Of a stretch of 64,000 nt of DNA, positions 20,037-31,722 are shown piece after piece. Origin of the DNA: Borrelia hispanica CRI. Its GTDB lineage: Bacteria; Spirochaetota; Spirochaetia; Borreliales; Borreliaceae. Under the pieces are notes generated by a model. It ran no database searches. It was not told the origin of the DNA and worked only from the letters and a program-made list of their open reading frames with translations. Within the stretch, counting starts at the first letter, position 1; every line of letters begins with the position of its first letter. The stretch covers positions 344,481-408,480 of the forward strand of contig NZ_AYOU01000121.1 in the NCBI RefSeq assembly GCF_000500065.1. Reading direction: 5' to 3'. Both the position numbers and the translations under genes were made by a program.

Positions 20037-20083
20037 TTTTTTATTGTATAATTATTTGAATATTTTAGGATATGGAGAATTGT

Positions 20084-21022
20084 ATGAAACATTATATTGC
20101 GATTGATGTTGGAGGCACTAATACTAAATATTCTCTTGCAGATGGTGGTGGTAATTTTTTTGATAAATGCGAAGTTAAATCGGGTGCTACTGCTGATGAG
20201 CAAGTTGATATTTTAGTTGATATAATTAATTATTATAAGAGAGAGGATAATGTTGAAGGTGTTGCAATTTGTATTCCTGGATTTGTTGATCCTAGGGGGC
20301 TTGTTATTAGAGTGAATGCCATTAAAGGTTTTACTAATTATCCTTTAAAAGAGAGGCTTGAAAATTTAACAGGAGTAAATGTTGAAATTGAAAATGATGC
20401 TAATTGTGTGGCTTTAGCAGAAAAATTTAAAGGTAATGCTATTCATTCTAATGATTTTATTGCTTTAACGCTTGGAACAGGCATTGGTGCTGGAATATTT
20501 CTTAATGGGAAACTTGTAAGAGGATATTCTTTTATGTCTGGTGAAATTGGATTTATGATTACCAGAGGTCTTGATAATAATATTCCTTTTAATTGTAGAT
20601 GGGAATCTTTAGCTTCTGTTGCAGCTTTAAGACGAAGAGTTGCTAGTCGTTTAGAAATGGAGTTAGATAATGTTTCTGGCGAATATGTTTTTGAACTTGC
20701 TGATAATGGTAATATTCATGTTAGGAATGAAATAGATTATTTTTTTGAAACTTTATCATTTGGTATTTTTAATTTAATTTTTGTCTTAAATCCTGAAAAG
20801 ATATTAATTGGAGGTGGAATAAGTTCAAGATCGGATTTAATAAGCAGAATATATGATAAGCTAGAAAATTTATGGTCTTTAGAATTGGCACGTATTTATG
20901 ATAATGATATTAGAAAACTTGTAAAACTTGAAATAACTAAGTTTAATAATGATTCTGGAAAAATTGGAGCGTTATATCATTATTTTGGTATAAATAGATT
21001 GTTGTGTAATTTGGATGTCTAA
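20084..21022 (+). CDS. ROK-family sugar kinase (glucokinase-like)
   Basis: About 312 residues. The ATP-binding N-terminus reads IAIDVGGTNTKYSLAD. ENDANCVALAE holds the catalytic Asp, and LTLGTGIGAGIFLNGK is the phosphate-binding region. There is no N-terminal helix-turn-helix, so it is a kinase rather than a XylR-type repressor, despite older names for Borrelia homologues. The ROK zinc motif (CxCGxxGC) is absent, and the usual GEIGH reads GEIGF. I start at the ATG at 20084 because GGAG at 20074-20077 is well spaced; an ATG at 20072 lacks a binding site. It shares one base with cutC (TAATG). Confidence 0.85.
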   Translation: MKHYIAIDVGGTNTKYSLADGGGNFFDKCEVKSGATADEQVDILVDIINYYKREDNVEGVAICIPGFVDPRGLVIRVNAIKGFTNYPLKERLENLTGVNVEIENDANCVALAEKFKGNAIHSNDFIALTLGTGIGAGIFLNGKLVRGYSFMSGEIGFMITRGLDNNIPFNCRWESLASVAALRRRVASRLEMELDNVSGEYVFELADNGNIHVRNEIDYFFETLSFGIFNLIFVLNPEKILIGGGISSRSDLISRIYDKLENLWSLELARIYDNDIRKLVKLEITKFNNDSGKIGALYHYFGINRLLCNLDV

Positions 21023-21651
21023 TGATAAAAGAGGCATGTGTTTTTAATGTATTAGAGGCTTTACGTGCTGTTGAGCTTGGTGCAAGTAGAATTGAACTTT
21101 GTGAAAATATGTTTTGTGGAGGAACTACACCTTCTTATGGTACCATAAAAATTTTGAAACAAATTTTGGTGGATATTCCTATTGTTGTGATGATTAGACC
21201 ACGGTGTGGTAATTTTGTGTATTCTACTTTAGAGTTTCAGGTTATGCAAGAAGATATTGAGCTTTGCAAAAGTCTTGGGGTTGAAGGGGTGGTTTTTGGT
21301 ATTTTAAGAGATAATGATGAAATTGATATAGAGAGAACTAAATATTTGTTGAACTTTTCTTATCCTTTAAAGGTTACTTTTCATAAAGCGATTGATGAAA
21401 CTCATAATATTAGAGATTCTGTGGTTAATCTTTTAGATATTGGTGTTCATAGAATCTTGACTTCAGGAGGGGGTCTTAAAGCAGAAGATTCGCTTATGAT
21501 ACTTAAAGATTTAATATTGATGAGTCAAAATAAAGCAGAAATTGTTGTTGCTGGAAAAGTTAATAAATCTAATATTGATAGTATTGATGCTATTTTAGGT
21601 GCAAAAGCTTATCATGGTAGGCTTATTGTTGGTGATTTAAGTTTATTTTAA
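21022..21651 (+). CDS. cutC: CutC family protein
   Basis: 209 residues forming a TIM-barrel-like protein. It has VELGASRIELCENMFCGGTTPSYG near the N-terminus (written here as adjoining motifs IELCE and GGTTPS), VMIRPRCGNFVYS, and TFHKAIDE, all conserved in CutC. The family was named for copper homeostasis in E. coli, but the biochemical role is still debated. The ATG overlaps the ROK kinase stop, so translation is coupled. Confidence 0.88.
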   Translation: MIKEACVFNVLEALRAVELGASRIELCENMFCGGTTPSYGTIKILKQILVDIPIVVMIRPRCGNFVYSTLEFQVMQEDIELCKSLGVEGVVFGILRDNDEIDIERTKYLLNFSYPLKVTFHKAIDETHNIRDSVVNLLDIGVHRILTSGGGLKAEDSLMILKDLILMSQNKAEIVVAGKVNKSNIDSIDAILGAKAYHGRLIVGDLSLF

Positions 21652-21726
21652 TTTATTATCACTTTTTTAATTTAGAACTTGTATTAGAAGTATTAGAAAT
21701 AGGTTTGTTAATTTATGTATAAATAG

Positions 21727-22551
21727 TTAATGTTTATTATTTTTAGTATGTATTAAATTTGTTATAAATTCTTTAATACTCATTTTATTAACATTAAATT
21801 GAAGTTCTATGGTATTTTTATCTTGTATTTTAGATGTTATAGGCCCTGAAATTATTATTTTTGTTATATGTTTCAGGATACTTGGTATTAATTTTTTTGA
21901 TGCAATAGAGAGTATTTTGGGGTTATTAGTATTTAGATAAGCTTTAAAATTATATTCGTTATCGTTTGCACTGTTTGCAATGAAAAATCCTTTATTAAAG
22001 GGAATTAAATTTGTTTTATTTATGTTGTTTGGAATTAATTTAGTGATATCATTAATCAAAATGAATATTTCATTTTGATTAATGATATCAATGTATTTTG
22101 TTATGAGTATGTTTGTATTTTGATGCGTTATTTCTTTTTGATTGATTAAGATACCTTTTTTGTCTTTAGTTGGAGTTATATATATGTTTGAATTTTTTAT
22201 TTTCCATTTTGGATTCATAAATATATTTCCACATGATTGAAAATTCGGATGATTGTTTATTTTCCAAAATGCGCTTTTGGGAAAATTGCCTGTTATTATT
22301 GATGAAAAAGTTTCTGGATTTTTTGTGTAGCTTAAATATAAATTACCAACAGTATGAAGACCTATTTTGTATTTCATTTCGAGTTCACTATAGATGAATC
22401 TGTTTTTAGATAAATTTATATAAGCATATATATCTGATGAAGGGTCTAATAACATTATTGAAGATATATTTTTTTTAGGTGGATGGTAAGTTAGAGTTAT
22501 ACATCCTATTAAAAGCATAGCAATACAAATATTAATAATTAATTTAAGCAT
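21727..22551 (-). CDS. Putative lipoprotein, unknown function
   Basis: 274 residues. The signal peptide [17 protein letters not shown] ends in a lipobox (LIGC), so Cys17 is the likely lipidated residue. No domain is recognised. The body has alternating short strands, for instance [18 protein letters not shown]. It overlaps the 3' end of ileS by 13 bases on the same strand, so it is the last gene of the minus-strand run mutase-clpC-ileS. Confidence 0.7.
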   Translation of the reverse strand: MLKLIINICIAMLLIGCITLTYHPPKKNISSIMLLDPSSDIYAYINLSKNRFIYSELEMKYKIGLHTVGNLYLSYTKNPETFSSIITGNFPKSAFWKINNHPNFQSCGNIFMNPKWKIKNSNIYITPTKDKKGILINQKEITHQNTNILITKYIDIINQNEIFILINDITKLIPNNINKTNLIPFNKGFFIANSANDNEYNFKAYLNTNNPKILSIASKKLIPSILKHITKIIISGPITSKIQDKNTIELQFNVNKMSIKEFITNLIHTKNNKH

Positions 22552-25500
22552 TTTTCTATACCTATATTTACTGATATTTCCTCATCTAATTCTAAAGTTG
22601 TTAAGGCTTTTTTATTATTAATTTCTATTGTTATTGCTAAAGTTTCAGTTTTAATATAACTTTCAAAGTTATTAATTATTTTTGTAAGTATTTCATCATT
22701 ATTTGTGTATAGTATTATTCTGTCGGTAACATTGAAATTATTTTCTTTTCTTAAATTTTGTACTTTCCTTATAAGTTCTCGTGATAGTCCTTCTAGATAT
22801 AATTCTTCTGTTATTAAAGTATCTAGTCCTATTGTTATAGAATCTTCATTAATTACTTTTAAATTTTTTCTTTCATGTCTTTCTAGTATTATATCTTTTA
22901 GTGTGATATCATATGTATTATTGTTGATTGTCATTATATGTGTATTGCCATTTATTATTTCTAATATGTTTTCATTGCTTAGTTTTGTTATTGCTAATGC
23001 TACTGCTTTCATATTTGTGCCGAGTTTGCTTCCAAGTTCTTTGAAGTTTGCTTTTGCTTTATAAGTTACAAGTTCTTCTTCATTGGATTTTATTTTTATT
23101 TCTTTTGCATTAATCTCTTCAAGTATTATTCCTGTCATTTCTTTTAGAGTATTTTGTTCTTTATGATTTTTAGTGATAATGTATATTGCTTTAATAGGTT
23201 TTCGTATTTTTATATTGTGCGATGCTCTTAGTGCTCTTGCAATTGCTATTACTTTTCTTATGAAATTCATTTTTTCTTCAAGTTCTATATTAACAAGTTC
23301 CTTGATTGATTGAGGATAATCATTTAAATGAATAGATTCTTTTTCATTTTTGGTCTTTAAATTTTGATATATTTCTTCTGTTAAAAATGGAATAAATGGT
23401 GCAAGCATTAGCATTAAGTTTTTTAAAGTATAATATAATGTTTCATAAGCATCTATTTTATCATTGTCATTTTCAGATTTCCAAAACCTTCTTCTTGATC
23501 GTCTGATATACCAGTTATTTAACTTGTCGATGAATGTAAGAAGTACTTCTATTGATTTTGTTAAGTTATATTTATCTATTTCTTCGTTTAATATTTGCTT
23601 TAAGCTTTCAATTTCGCTAATTATCCATTTATCAAGTATATTGGTTTTATATAGATTTATATGATTATTAGGTTTAAACTTGTCAATGATTGCGTAGGTT
23701 ATAAAAAATGAGTAAGCATTCCAAATAGGGATTATAATATTTTTTAAGACATCTTTAACCCCATCATCGCTGTATTTTAGATCATCAGCTTTTATTACTG
23801 GACTCATTATCAAATAAAGTCTTAAAGCATCTGCTCCAAATGTGTTTATTATTTGTATTGGATCTGTATAATTTTTGAGTGATTTTGACATTTTTTTTCC
23901 GTCACTAGATAATACTAGTCCATTAACTATTACATTTTTGAATGCTGTCTTTTCAAAAAGAGCAGTCCCTAAAATTGTTAATGTATAAAACCATCCTCTT
24001 GTTTGATCTAATCCTTCTGCAATAAAATCAGCAGGGAAGATATTGTGGAATTTATCTTTGTCTTTAAATGGGTAATGTTTGCTTGCGTAAGGCATTGAAC
24101 CAGATTCAAACCAGCAATCTAAAACCTCACTTGTTCTAACATATGTGCCACCATATTCGCTAGGCCAGGTGATCTTATCAATTTTATCTTTATGTAAATC
24201 GATAATCTTTTGTCCTGATAATTTTTCCAATTCTTCCCTAGATCCTATACATATTTTATTTCCTGTTTTTGAGCATTTCCAAATCGGTATTGGATTTCCC
24301 CAAAATCTATTTCTACTTATTGCCCAATCTCTTGCATTTTCTAGCCATTTGCCAAATCTTCCCTTTTTAAGATGTTCAGGCATCCAATTTATTTGTTCAT
24401 TTGATCTTATAAGTTTTTCTTTGATTTTTTCAATATTGACAAACCATGAGCTTATAGGTCTATAAATTAGAGGTGAATTTGTTCTGTAGCAGAATGGATA
24501 TCTGTGTAAATAGTTTTCTCTTTTGAATAAAAGATTCATTGATTTTAATTTTTCTATTATTTTATTGTCTGCATCTTTAACAAATAATCCTTCAAAATCT
24601 TTAATTTCGATTGTGAATTTGCATTCGGCATCTATAGGAGTTATCATGTCAGTTTGAGTATTTTTTTTAAGTATTTGATAGTCTTCTTCTCCAAATGGTG
24701 CAATGTGTACTATTCCTGTTCCGTCATCGGTTGTAACGTATTCTGCTGTATGAATTTTAAAAGCCCCTTTGTTTCGTTGGTTTATAAAGTAGTCAAATAG
24801 GGGTTCATATTCTATTCCCTTGATATGTTCACCTTTAAATTGTTCTATTATTACGTATGTGTTTTCATCTTGATAATAGTGATTTAATCTTTTTGTTCCT
24901 ATTATGTATATTTCATTTTTTTCTTGATCAAGTATTTTAGAGTAATCTATGTCTTTCCCAACAGCAATTCCAAGATTTGTGGGTAATGTCCAAGGAGTTG
25001 TGGTCCATGCAAGTAGATATTCATTTTTATCTTTGATCTTAAATTTGATAGTTAATGATGGATCATGAATTTCTTTGTATTCACCAAGATTGACTTCAAA
25101 ATTTGATAAAGGGGTTGCAAGTTTTGGAGAATATGGCAATACATAGTAGCTTTCATAAATTAAACCTTTATTGTAAAGTGTTTTAAATACCCACCATACG
25201 GATTCCATGAATGTTAAATCCATTGTTTTGTAATTATTCTCAAAGTCAACCCATCTTCCCAGCCTTGTTATTATTTTTTCCCATTCTTTTGTATACCTTA
25301 AAACTATATTTCTACATTCTTCATTAAATTTATCGATACCATATTGTTCTATCTCATATCTTCCAGATAATTTTAAAGATTTTTCTACTTCATATTCTAC
25401 TGGTAATCCATGAGTATCCCATCCAAAATATCTCTTGACATGTTTTCCTTTCATTGTTTGATATCTTGGAATTATGTCTTTAATTGTATTTGGAACAAAA

Positions 25501-25673
25501 TGTCCAAAATGGGGAAGCCCTGTTGCAAATGGTGGACCATCATAGAATGTAAATTCTTCACATCCTTCTCGTTGTTTCATCGATTTTTCGAAAATTTTAT
25601 TATAATTCCAAAATTGTAATATTTTTTCTTCTAATTGGGGAAAATGTACTTTACTTTCTACTTTTTTGAACAT
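22539..25673 (-). CDS. ileS: Isoleucyl-tRNA synthetase (eukaryote-type)
   Basis: 1044 residues. The class I signature HIGH appears as PHFGHF, within [15 protein letters not shown] near residue 45. The second signature is KKMSKSLKN near residue 600. The CP1 editing domain contains [13 protein letters not shown]. The motif variants and length match the eukaryote-type IleRS known from spirochaetes rather than the E. coli type. It charges tRNA-Ile. It overlaps clpC by 16 bases upstream and the lipoprotein gene downstream. Confidence 0.95.
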   Translation of the reverse strand: MFKKVESKVHFPQLEEKILQFWNYNKIFEKSMKQREGCEEFTFYDGPPFATGLPHFGHFVPNTIKDIIPRYQTMKGKHVKRYFGWDTHGLPVEYEVEKSLKLSGRYEIEQYGIDKFNEECRNIVLRYTKEWEKIITRLGRWVDFENNYKTMDLTFMESVWWVFKTLYNKGLIYESYYVLPYSPKLATPLSNFEVNLGEYKEIHDPSLTIKFKIKDKNEYLLAWTTTPWTLPTNLGIAVGKDIDYSKILDQEKNEIYIIGTKRLNHYYQDENTYVIIEQFKGEHIKGIEYEPLFDYFINQRNKGAFKIHTAEYVTTDDGTGIVHIAPFGEEDYQILKKNTQTDMITPIDAECKFTIEIKDFEGLFVKDADNKIIEKLKSMNLLFKRENYLHRYPFCYRTNSPLIYRPISSWFVNIEKIKEKLIRSNEQINWMPEHLKKGRFGKWLENARDWAISRNRFWGNPIPIWKCSKTGNKICIGSREELEKLSGQKIIDLHKDKIDKITWPSEYGGTYVRTSEVLDCWFESGSMPYASKHYPFKDKDKFHNIFPADFIAEGLDQTRGWFYTLTILGTALFEKTAFKNVIVNGLVLSSDGKKMSKSLKNYTDPIQIINTFGADALRLYLIMSPVIKADDLKYSDDGVKDVLKNIIIPIWNAYSFFITYAIIDKFKPNNHINLYKTNILDKWIISEIESLKQILNEEIDKYNLTKSIEVLLTFIDKLNNWYIRRSRRRFWKSENDNDKIDAYETLYYTLKNLMLMLAPFIPFLTEEIYQNLKTKNEKESIHLNDYPQSIKELVNIELEEKMNFIRKVIAIARALRASHNIKIRKPIKAIYIITKNHKEQNTLKEMTGIILEEINAKEIKIKSNEEELVTYKAKANFKELGSKLGTNMKAVALAITKLSNENILEIINGNTHIMTINNNTYDITLKDIILERHERKNLKVINEDSITIGLDTLITEELYLEGLSRELIRKVQNLRKENNFNVTDRIILYTNNDEILTKIINNFESYIKTETLAITIEINNKKALTTLELDEEISVNIGIEKCLN

Positions 25674-27910
25674 AAAATTTCCTTTTGTTTGATTTTTATA
25701 TTGTTTTGTTCTAAATATATTTTTATTAGATTTATATTAGGATTATGAAATATTTGATTAATAATTTTTTCTTCTATGTTTTCTTTTACTGCATTTAAGA
25801 TACTTCTTGCCCCAGAATTTTTATCATAATATTTTTTGATTATATGATTTTTAAGAGAGTCATCAATTTCTATTTGGATGTTTTTTAGGCTAAATTTTTT
25901 AGTAAGTTCTTTGCAGTAATTATCGTAAATTATGCTGAGATCTTTTTCTGTTAAGACATTAAAAATTATTTTTTTTTGTATTTTATCTATTAATGATGAC
26001 TTAAGTTTTGTTTTAAGTTCATTATTGATTGTGCTTTTAATATCTGTATTATTGTCTGTTTTATTAAATCCAAGGATGCCTTTTCCAAGTAATATTTTAC
26101 TACCAATAGATGTACTTAAAATAATGATGCTATTCTTAAAAGATATTTTATCTTCTTTATTGTCAATTAGTTCTCCATTTTCAAGTATTTGTTCTATTAT
26201 GCTCAGTACGGAATTATGAGCATATTCAATATTTTCAAATATGATGAATGCTCTAGGATTATATTTTAATCTGTTTATTAAAATACCACCGTCAGTATAA
26301 CCTGTATATCCCGGATTTGTTCCTATTAATTTTGATATAGAAGTTTCTTCTCTGTAGTCTGACATATCTAACTGCAATATTGAATTTTGATCTTTAATCA
26401 TGATTTTTGATATTGTTTTTGATAGTATTGTTTTTCCACTTCCACTGGAACCTATGAGTAGTATTGATGTTAATGGTTGTGTATTATTGTTGATGCCTAA
26501 TTTTGTTTTTACCATTTCTATAATGATTTCATATATGGCAGATTCTTGTCCAATTATTTTTTCTTTGATGTTTGTTGTTTCTTCTTTAAGATATGCAATT
26601 TCTTCTGTGAGATTGAGTTTTATCTTAATGCCAAAAAATTCATCTGTTGTATTTTTAATATCCTCAACATTTACTATTTTTGTGTTTATTTCTTGTTGTT
26701 TTTTCTGAGCTCCAGCAATGTCAATTAGATCAATTGCTTTATCGGGAAATTTTCTATTAGTTAAATACTGTGATGATAAGCTAATAACATTTTCTATGGC
26801 TTCTTTTTCATAAGTGACACCGTGATAGTTTTCAAAGTTTTTTATTATGCTGTTGATTATGTTGAGAGTTTCTTTTTCATCAGGTTCTTTGATTGATATT
26901 GTTTGAAATCTTCTAGTGAATGCCTTGTCTTTAGAGATGTGTTTTCTATATTCATCATAAGTCGTTGCACCTATTATTTGTATTGCAGAACGAGAGAGAA
27001 TAGGTTTTAAGATATTTGCTGCATCAATAGAACCTTCAGAATTTCCCGCTCCTATTAAAGTGTGTATTTCATCAATAAATATTATTATGTTTTTATTGTT
27101 TTTTATAGACTTAATTATATTATTTAATCTTTCTTCAAATTCACCTCTGTATTTAGTTCCAGAAACTAAGTCATAAGTTTCAATTTGTAGTATTATTTTA
27201 TTTTGTAATTGACTTTTTATTTCTTTGTTTGCAATTTTAATGGCAAGTCCTTCAACAATTGCTGTTTTTCCAATTCCAGGTTCTCCTATTAAAATTGTGC
27301 TATTTTTGTTTCTTCGTTCAAGTATGCTTATTAATGATTGAATTTCTTTTTCACGTCCTATTAGAGGATCGAGTTTTTTTTCTTTTGCAAGTATTGTGAG
27401 ATTTTTAACATATTTGTTAATTTCAAAGTAGTCATTTTGTCTTGTTTCATCGTCAAATTCTTTATATGTTTCAATTAATCTTATTTTATCTCTGCTTGTT
27501 ATTATATTATCTTCATCGAAGTTAAAACTTAGTTTATTAAGTTTATATTTTTTGAGAAGCTTTTTTGTTTTTAAGATCTGATAAAAAATTTCTTTTATGC
27601 CTATTAAAGTTTTGGACTTAAATTCTTTTTTTGTTTGTTCAATAAGAGTAAAAATTTCTCTGCTTATTTTTGGGATGACAATTTCATTGGTGCCAATTAA
27701 GACTTTTTCGAGCTTTTCTATCTCGTATAATGTATCTTGTTTAATATTTTTTAAAGTTTTGGTTTCTATATTTTTTATTTCAGATTTTTTAGGATGAATT
27801 AATATAGACATTAATAAATGCCAACTTGAGACTTCTCTATTTTTATTTTTTCTAGCTACTTCTCTTGACGATATTTCAACTAGGTTTGTTAATTTGTCTG
27901 TTATATTAAT
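25658..27910 (-). CDS. clpC: Clp protease ATPase subunit ClpC, probable non-AUG start
   Basis: An Hsp100 ATPase with two AAA+ modules: [13 protein letters not shown] with [12 protein letters not shown] (first), and [13 protein letters not shown] with the [13 protein letters not shown] region (second). A GKGILGF loop may dock on ClpP. The first ATG is at 27811 (717 residues). The frame stays open further upstream, and residues there read [17 protein letters not shown] and then [13 protein letters not shown], which match the Clp N-terminal repeat. No ATG, GTG or TTG lies between that stretch and the in-frame TAG upstream. I place the start at the ATT at 27910-27908, ten bases after GGAG; ATA at 27904 is the other option. 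The extended protein has about 750 residues and overlaps the mutase stop by 5 bases. Confidence 0.85.
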   Translation of the reverse strand: MNITDKLTNLVEISSREVARKNKNREVSSWHLLMSILIHPKKSEIKNIETKTLKNIKQDTLYEIEKLEKVLIGTNEIVIPKISREIFTLIEQTKKEFKSKTLIGIKEIFYQILKTKKLLKKYKLNKLSFNFDEDNIITSRDKIRLIETYKEFDDETRQNDYFEINKYVKNLTILAKEKKLDPLIGREKEIQSLISILERRNKNSTILIGEPGIGKTAIVEGLAIKIANKEIKSQLQNKIILQIETYDLVSGTKYRGEFEERLNNIIKSIKNNKNIIIFIDEIHTLIGAGNSEGSIDAANILKPILSRSAIQIIGATTYDEYRKHISKDKAFTRRFQTISIKEPDEKETLNIINSIIKNFENYHGVTYEKEAIENVISLSSQYLTNRKFPDKAIDLIDIAGAQKKQQEINTKIVNVEDIKNTTDEFFGIKIKLNLTEEIAYLKEETTNIKEKIIGQESAIYEIIIEMVKTKLGINNNTQPLTSILLIGSSGSGKTILSKTISKIMIKDQNSILQLDMSDYREETSISKLIGTNPGYTGYTDGGILINRLKYNPRAFIIFENIEYAHNSVLSIIEQILENGELIDNKEDKISFKNSIIILSTSIGSKILLGKGILGFNKTDNNTDIKSTINNELKTKLKSSLIDKIQKKIIFNVLTEKDLSIIYDNYCKELTKKFSLKNIQIEIDDSLKNHIIKKYYDKNSGARSILNAVKENIEEKIINQIFHNPNINLIKIYLEQNNIKIKQKEILCSKK

Positions 27911-29615
27911 ATTTTTCTATCTCCATCTTTATTTTGTTCATTATATCAAAAATATTATTTTTTTGTTCGTATCTTGAATGTATGGATATATAAAATTTAA
28001 TTTTTGCTTCTGTGCCAGATGGTCTAATTGTTATTTCTATTTTATTTTCTAATAAAAATTTTATTGCATTTGTGGTGTGTGTATAGTCTTTTATTGGATG
28101 TATATTTCCATTCATATCGGTTTCTTTGAGTGTTGTGTAATCTAATTTCTTAATTATAATAAGACCTGCAAATTCTTTTGTAATATCGTTTCTAAATTGT
28201 AACATTAGTTTTTCTCTTAAAAAATCACCATTAGTTTCTTTAAAGATTTTATTAATTGTGAAATCTTCGTAATATCCAAATTCTTTGTACATTGTTTGGA
28301 GATATTGATTTATTGTGATTTGGTTTTTTTTTAGTGTAAACATTAAATCACAAAATCCTTTTATGGCTGAAAATGCATCTTTATCTCTAGTTCCAGTGCC
28401 AATTAGGTATCCATAACTTTCTTCACATCCAAAAATAAATTTTTTGTTTGGTTCTTTTTTTTGTATCTTATCTATTAAGTTTCCTATCCATTTAAATCCT
28501 GTATATGTTCTATATAATGTTGTGTTGTATTTTTGAGCTATTTTGTCTAACATTGGGGTTGTGACAAAAGATGCTATTATAAAGGTGTTTTTGGGATTAT
28601 TTTCTCTAGATAGTAAATAGTGCATTAAGATGCATGCAATTTGATTTCCATTTAAAATTTTCCATTTTCTGTTTTCTTTGAAAGCAATACCCAATCGATC
28701 AGCATCTGGATCTGTTGCAAATGCAATGTCACAGTTTGTTTTCTTTGCAAGTTCTATTACTCTAGACATGGTTATGTGTTCTTCAGGATTGGGATATTTT
28801 ACTGTAGGAAATTCTGGGTCAGGATTTATTTGTGTTTGTTCTGTTAAAAGTTCTACATTGCTACCTTTAAATAATTTCTTTATTATTGTTCCCCCTGTTC
28901 CATGCAGAGGAGTATATGCGATTCGTAAATTTGTGGTTTTACTTTTTTGATTGAAATTAGGAAATTCTTCATTTATTTTTTGTACGTATTTAATATCAAT
29001 TTCATTTTTAAGTTCAATTATTATTCTTTTATTTATTCCTTCTTTTTTTGTGAATGTATGTTTGATATTAGATACTTTTTGTATTTCCGATATTATTTTT
29101 GCATCATGTGGAGCTATTATTTGAGCACCTCCTTTCCAGTATACTTTATATCCGTTGTATTCTTTTGTATTATGACTTGCTGTTATCATTATTCCAAGAT
29201 CGCAGTCTAATTTTCTAACTGTGTAGGATAATTGTGGAGTTGCTCTTAAATTTTTATATATGTAAACTTGAAGGTCATTTGAGGCAAAAATTTCAGCAGC
29301 TTCATATGCAAATTCTTTTGAAAAGTGTCTTGAGTCGTAACTTATTGCGATTTTAGGATTTTGTGTTATTGTAAGGATATAGTTAGCAATTCCTTGACTT
29401 GCTTTGGCGATATTGTATGTATTAATATAGCATGATCCAGCTCCAATTATACCTCTCATTCCAGCAGTACCAAATTCTAGTTCTTTGTGAAATCTATTGT
29501 ATAGTTCTGTTTCATTGTTTTCTTTAAGCAATTTGATGGCTTCATCTTTAAAAAAGTTGTTTTTTTCAAATTGAATATATTGTTTTAATTTTTTTTGAAG
29601 TTTATTATTTTTCAT
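27906..29615 (-). CDS. Phosphoglucomutase/phosphomannomutase
   Basis: 569 residues of the alpha-D-phosphohexomutase superfamily. The active-site serine lies in TASHNTKEYNGYKVYWKGG. The metal loop is DPDADRLGIA, the sugar-binding loop is GCEESYGYLIG, and the phosphate-binding loop is RPSGTEAKIKFY. It converts hexose-1-phosphate and hexose-6-phosphate forms, feeding glycolysis or glycan precursors. Specificity for glucose or mannose is not decided by these motifs. It heads the minus-strand series that continues into clpC. Confidence 0.9.
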   Translation of the reverse strand: MKNNKLQKKLKQYIQFEKNNFFKDEAIKLLKENNETELYNRFHKELEFGTAGMRGIIGAGSCYINTYNIAKASQGIANYILTITQNPKIAISYDSRHFSKEFAYEAAEIFASNDLQVYIYKNLRATPQLSYTVRKLDCDLGIMITASHNTKEYNGYKVYWKGGAQIIAPHDAKIISEIQKVSNIKHTFTKKEGINKRIIIELKNEIDIKYVQKINEEFPNFNQKSKTTNLRIAYTPLHGTGGTIIKKLFKGSNVELLTEQTQINPDPEFPTVKYPNPEEHITMSRVIELAKKTNCDIAFATDPDADRLGIAFKENRKWKILNGNQIACILMHYLLSRENNPKNTFIIASFVTTPMLDKIAQKYNTTLYRTYTGFKWIGNLIDKIQKKEPNKKFIFGCEESYGYLIGTGTRDKDAFSAIKGFCDLMFTLKKNQITINQYLQTMYKEFGYYEDFTINKIFKETNGDFLREKLMLQFRNDITKEFAGLIIIKKLDYTTLKETDMNGNIHPIKDYTHTTNAIKFLLENKIEITIRPSGTEAKIKFYISIHSRYEQKNNIFDIMNKIKMEIEKY

Positions 29616-29730
29616 ATTATTTTCCTTTATTTTGTTATTTGAGAATTTATAATTAAATTATAAAATAATAAAATATAACTATAGAGTTGATTATTATATT
29701 TGATTTATAATCTTTTTATTTGAGGTTTTT

Positions 29731-31695
29731 ATGCAATTTTGTTTAAAGTCTGATTATTTTCCTGCTGGTGATCAACCAAAAGCAATAAGAGAGATTGAGG
29801 AATCTATTTTGCTTAATAATAAGTATCAGACTTTAAAGGGTGTGACAGGTAGTGGTAAAACTTTTACAATAGCTAATATTATTAGGGATTTAGAGCGTCC
29901 TTCTTTGATAATTAGTCATAATAAAACTTTATCAGCACAGCTTTATAGGGAATTTAAAGATTTTTTTCCAGATAATGCAGTTGAGTATTTTGTTTCTTAC
30001 TATGATTATTATCAGCCTGAATCTTATGTTCCATCAAAGGATTTATATATAGAAAAGGAAGCTACTATTAATGAAGATATTGAAATAAAGAGAATAAGGA
30101 CAGTGACATCTCTTTCTAGAAGACGAGATGTTATTGTTGTTGCCACGGTTTCTTCAATTTATGCATTAGGTTCACCAATATTTTTTAAAAGTGCTGCTAA
30201 TGTTTTTTTTGTAGGACAAAAAATTTCCATTAAGGAGATAGCAGACGTTTTTGTTAAACTGCAATATGAAAGGACATTTGCAAATCTTGAACATGATAAA
30301 TTTTCTATTAAGGGTGATGTTGTTGAAATATGGCCTAGTAATGAACATGGTGATTTTGCATATAGGATTTATTTGGATTTTGATAAAATTATGCAAATAA
30401 ACAGAATTAGTCCACTTACAAAGAAAAATTTAGGTTTTGCTGATGAATTTACGCTTTTTGCTAAATCTTATTTTGTTATTCCTTATGAAAAAATATTAAA
30501 TGCTCTGCCTGAAATACAGGTTGATTTAGAAATGCAATGTCGTTATTTTCAAGAAAATAATAAGCTTGTTGAAGCTGAAAGACTTAGACAAAGAGTGAAA
30601 TATGATATTGAAATGTTAAGGGAAACAGGATTTTGTCAAGGTATAGAAAATTATTCTGCATATTTTGGCGGGGATGAAATAGATAGACCTTATTGTCTTT
30701 TCGACTTTTTTCCTGAAGATTATTTGCTATTTATTGATGAATCTCATGTTACTTTGCCTCAGTTTAGAGGAATGTATAATGGGGATTATTCAAGAAAGTT
30801 AAATCTTGTGAATTTTGGTTTTAGATTGCCATCAGCGTTGAAGAATAGGCCACTTAAGTATTATGAGTTTGAGTCTTTGATTAATCAGGCTGTTTTTGTG
30901 TCAGCAACGCCTGGCCTTGAGGAATGTGAAAAGAGTAGTGTTATTGTTGAACAAATAATACGCCCAACAGGTCTTGTTGATCCAGAGATTATTCTTAGAC
31001 CTTCAGATGGACAAATAGAAGATATTTATAGTGAAATTCAAAGAAGGGTAGTTTTAAATGAGAAGATTTTAATTACGACTTTGACTAAAAAAATGTCTGA
31101 AGATTTAACAGATTATTTATTGACTCTTGGTATAAAGGCCAGGTATTTGCATGCAGAATTTAATGCTATTGAAAGGGTAAATATTATTACATCTCTTAGG
31201 AAATCAGAGATTGATGTTATTGTGGGGATTAATTTGTTAAGGGAAGGTTTAGATATTCCCGAGGTTTCTCTTGTTATTATACTAGATGCTGATAAGGTAG
31301 GATTTTTAAGGTCGGCTTCTTCTTTAATTCAGATTATTGGTAGAGCTGCTAGAAACTCACATGGTTGTGTTATAATGTACTATGATCAAATAAGTTATGC
31401 AATGCAAGAGGCCATTGAAGAAACAAGTAGAAGGCGGAATATTCAAATTGAATATAATAGAGCGAATAATATTGTTCCAAAAACTATTGTCAAAAAAGTG
31501 CAAAGTATTTTAGAAAAAGAATTTAAAAATGAAACTCTTGATTATAATGTTGAAAAAATTATTTCCGATGATAAGTTGTCTAGAGAAGATCTTATCATTA
31601 AGCTTAAGTTTGAGCTTAATGAAGCGGTTGAGGATGAGCGGTTTGAAGATGCTATCTTTTTGAGAGATAGGCTCAAAGAGCTTATTAATATATGA
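29731..31695 (+). CDS. uvrB: Excinuclease ABC subunit B
   Basis: 654 residues. Helicase motifs include [13 protein letters not shown] (Walker A), the beta-hairpin [15 protein letters not shown] that inserts in [14 protein letters not shown] (Walker B) and QIIGRAARN. The C-terminal UVR domain ends [16 protein letters not shown] and contacts UvrC. Works in nucleotide excision repair with UvrA, whose gene begins 27 bases downstream. GAGG lies before the ATG. Confidence 0.97.
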   Translation: MQFCLKSDYFPAGDQPKAIREIEESILLNNKYQTLKGVTGSGKTFTIANIIRDLERPSLIISHNKTLSAQLYREFKDFFPDNAVEYFVSYYDYYQPESYVPSKDLYIEKEATINEDIEIKRIRTVTSLSRRRDVIVVATVSSIYALGSPIFFKSAANVFFVGQKISIKEIADVFVKLQYERTFANLEHDKFSIKGDVVEIWPSNEHGDFAYRIYLDFDKIMQINRISPLTKKNLGFADEFTLFAKSYFVIPYEKILNALPEIQVDLEMQCRYFQENNKLVEAERLRQRVKYDIEMLRETGFCQGIENYSAYFGGDEIDRPYCLFDFFPEDYLLFIDESHVTLPQFRGMYNGDYSRKLNLVNFGFRLPSALKNRPLKYYEFESLINQAVFVSATPGLEECEKSSVIVEQIIRPTGLVDPEIILRPSDGQIEDIYSEIQRRVVLNEKILITTLTKKMSEDLTDYLLTLGIKARYLHAEFNAIERVNIITSLRKSEIDVIVGINLLREGLDIPEVSLVIILDADKVGFLRSASSLIQIIGRAARNSHGCVIMYYDQISYAMQEAIEETSRRRNIQIEYNRANNIVPKTIVKKVQSILEKEFKNETLDYNVEKIISDDKLSREDLIIKLKFELNEAVEDERFEDAIFLRDRLKELINI

Positions 31696-31722
31696 TGTTT
31701 TAATAACGAGGAGTTTATATTT

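Noticed and set aside
20084..21022. XylR-type transcriptional repressor, as Borrelia homologues were once named.
   Set aside because: There is no helix-turn-helix domain. The protein begins directly with the kinase ATP-binding motif.
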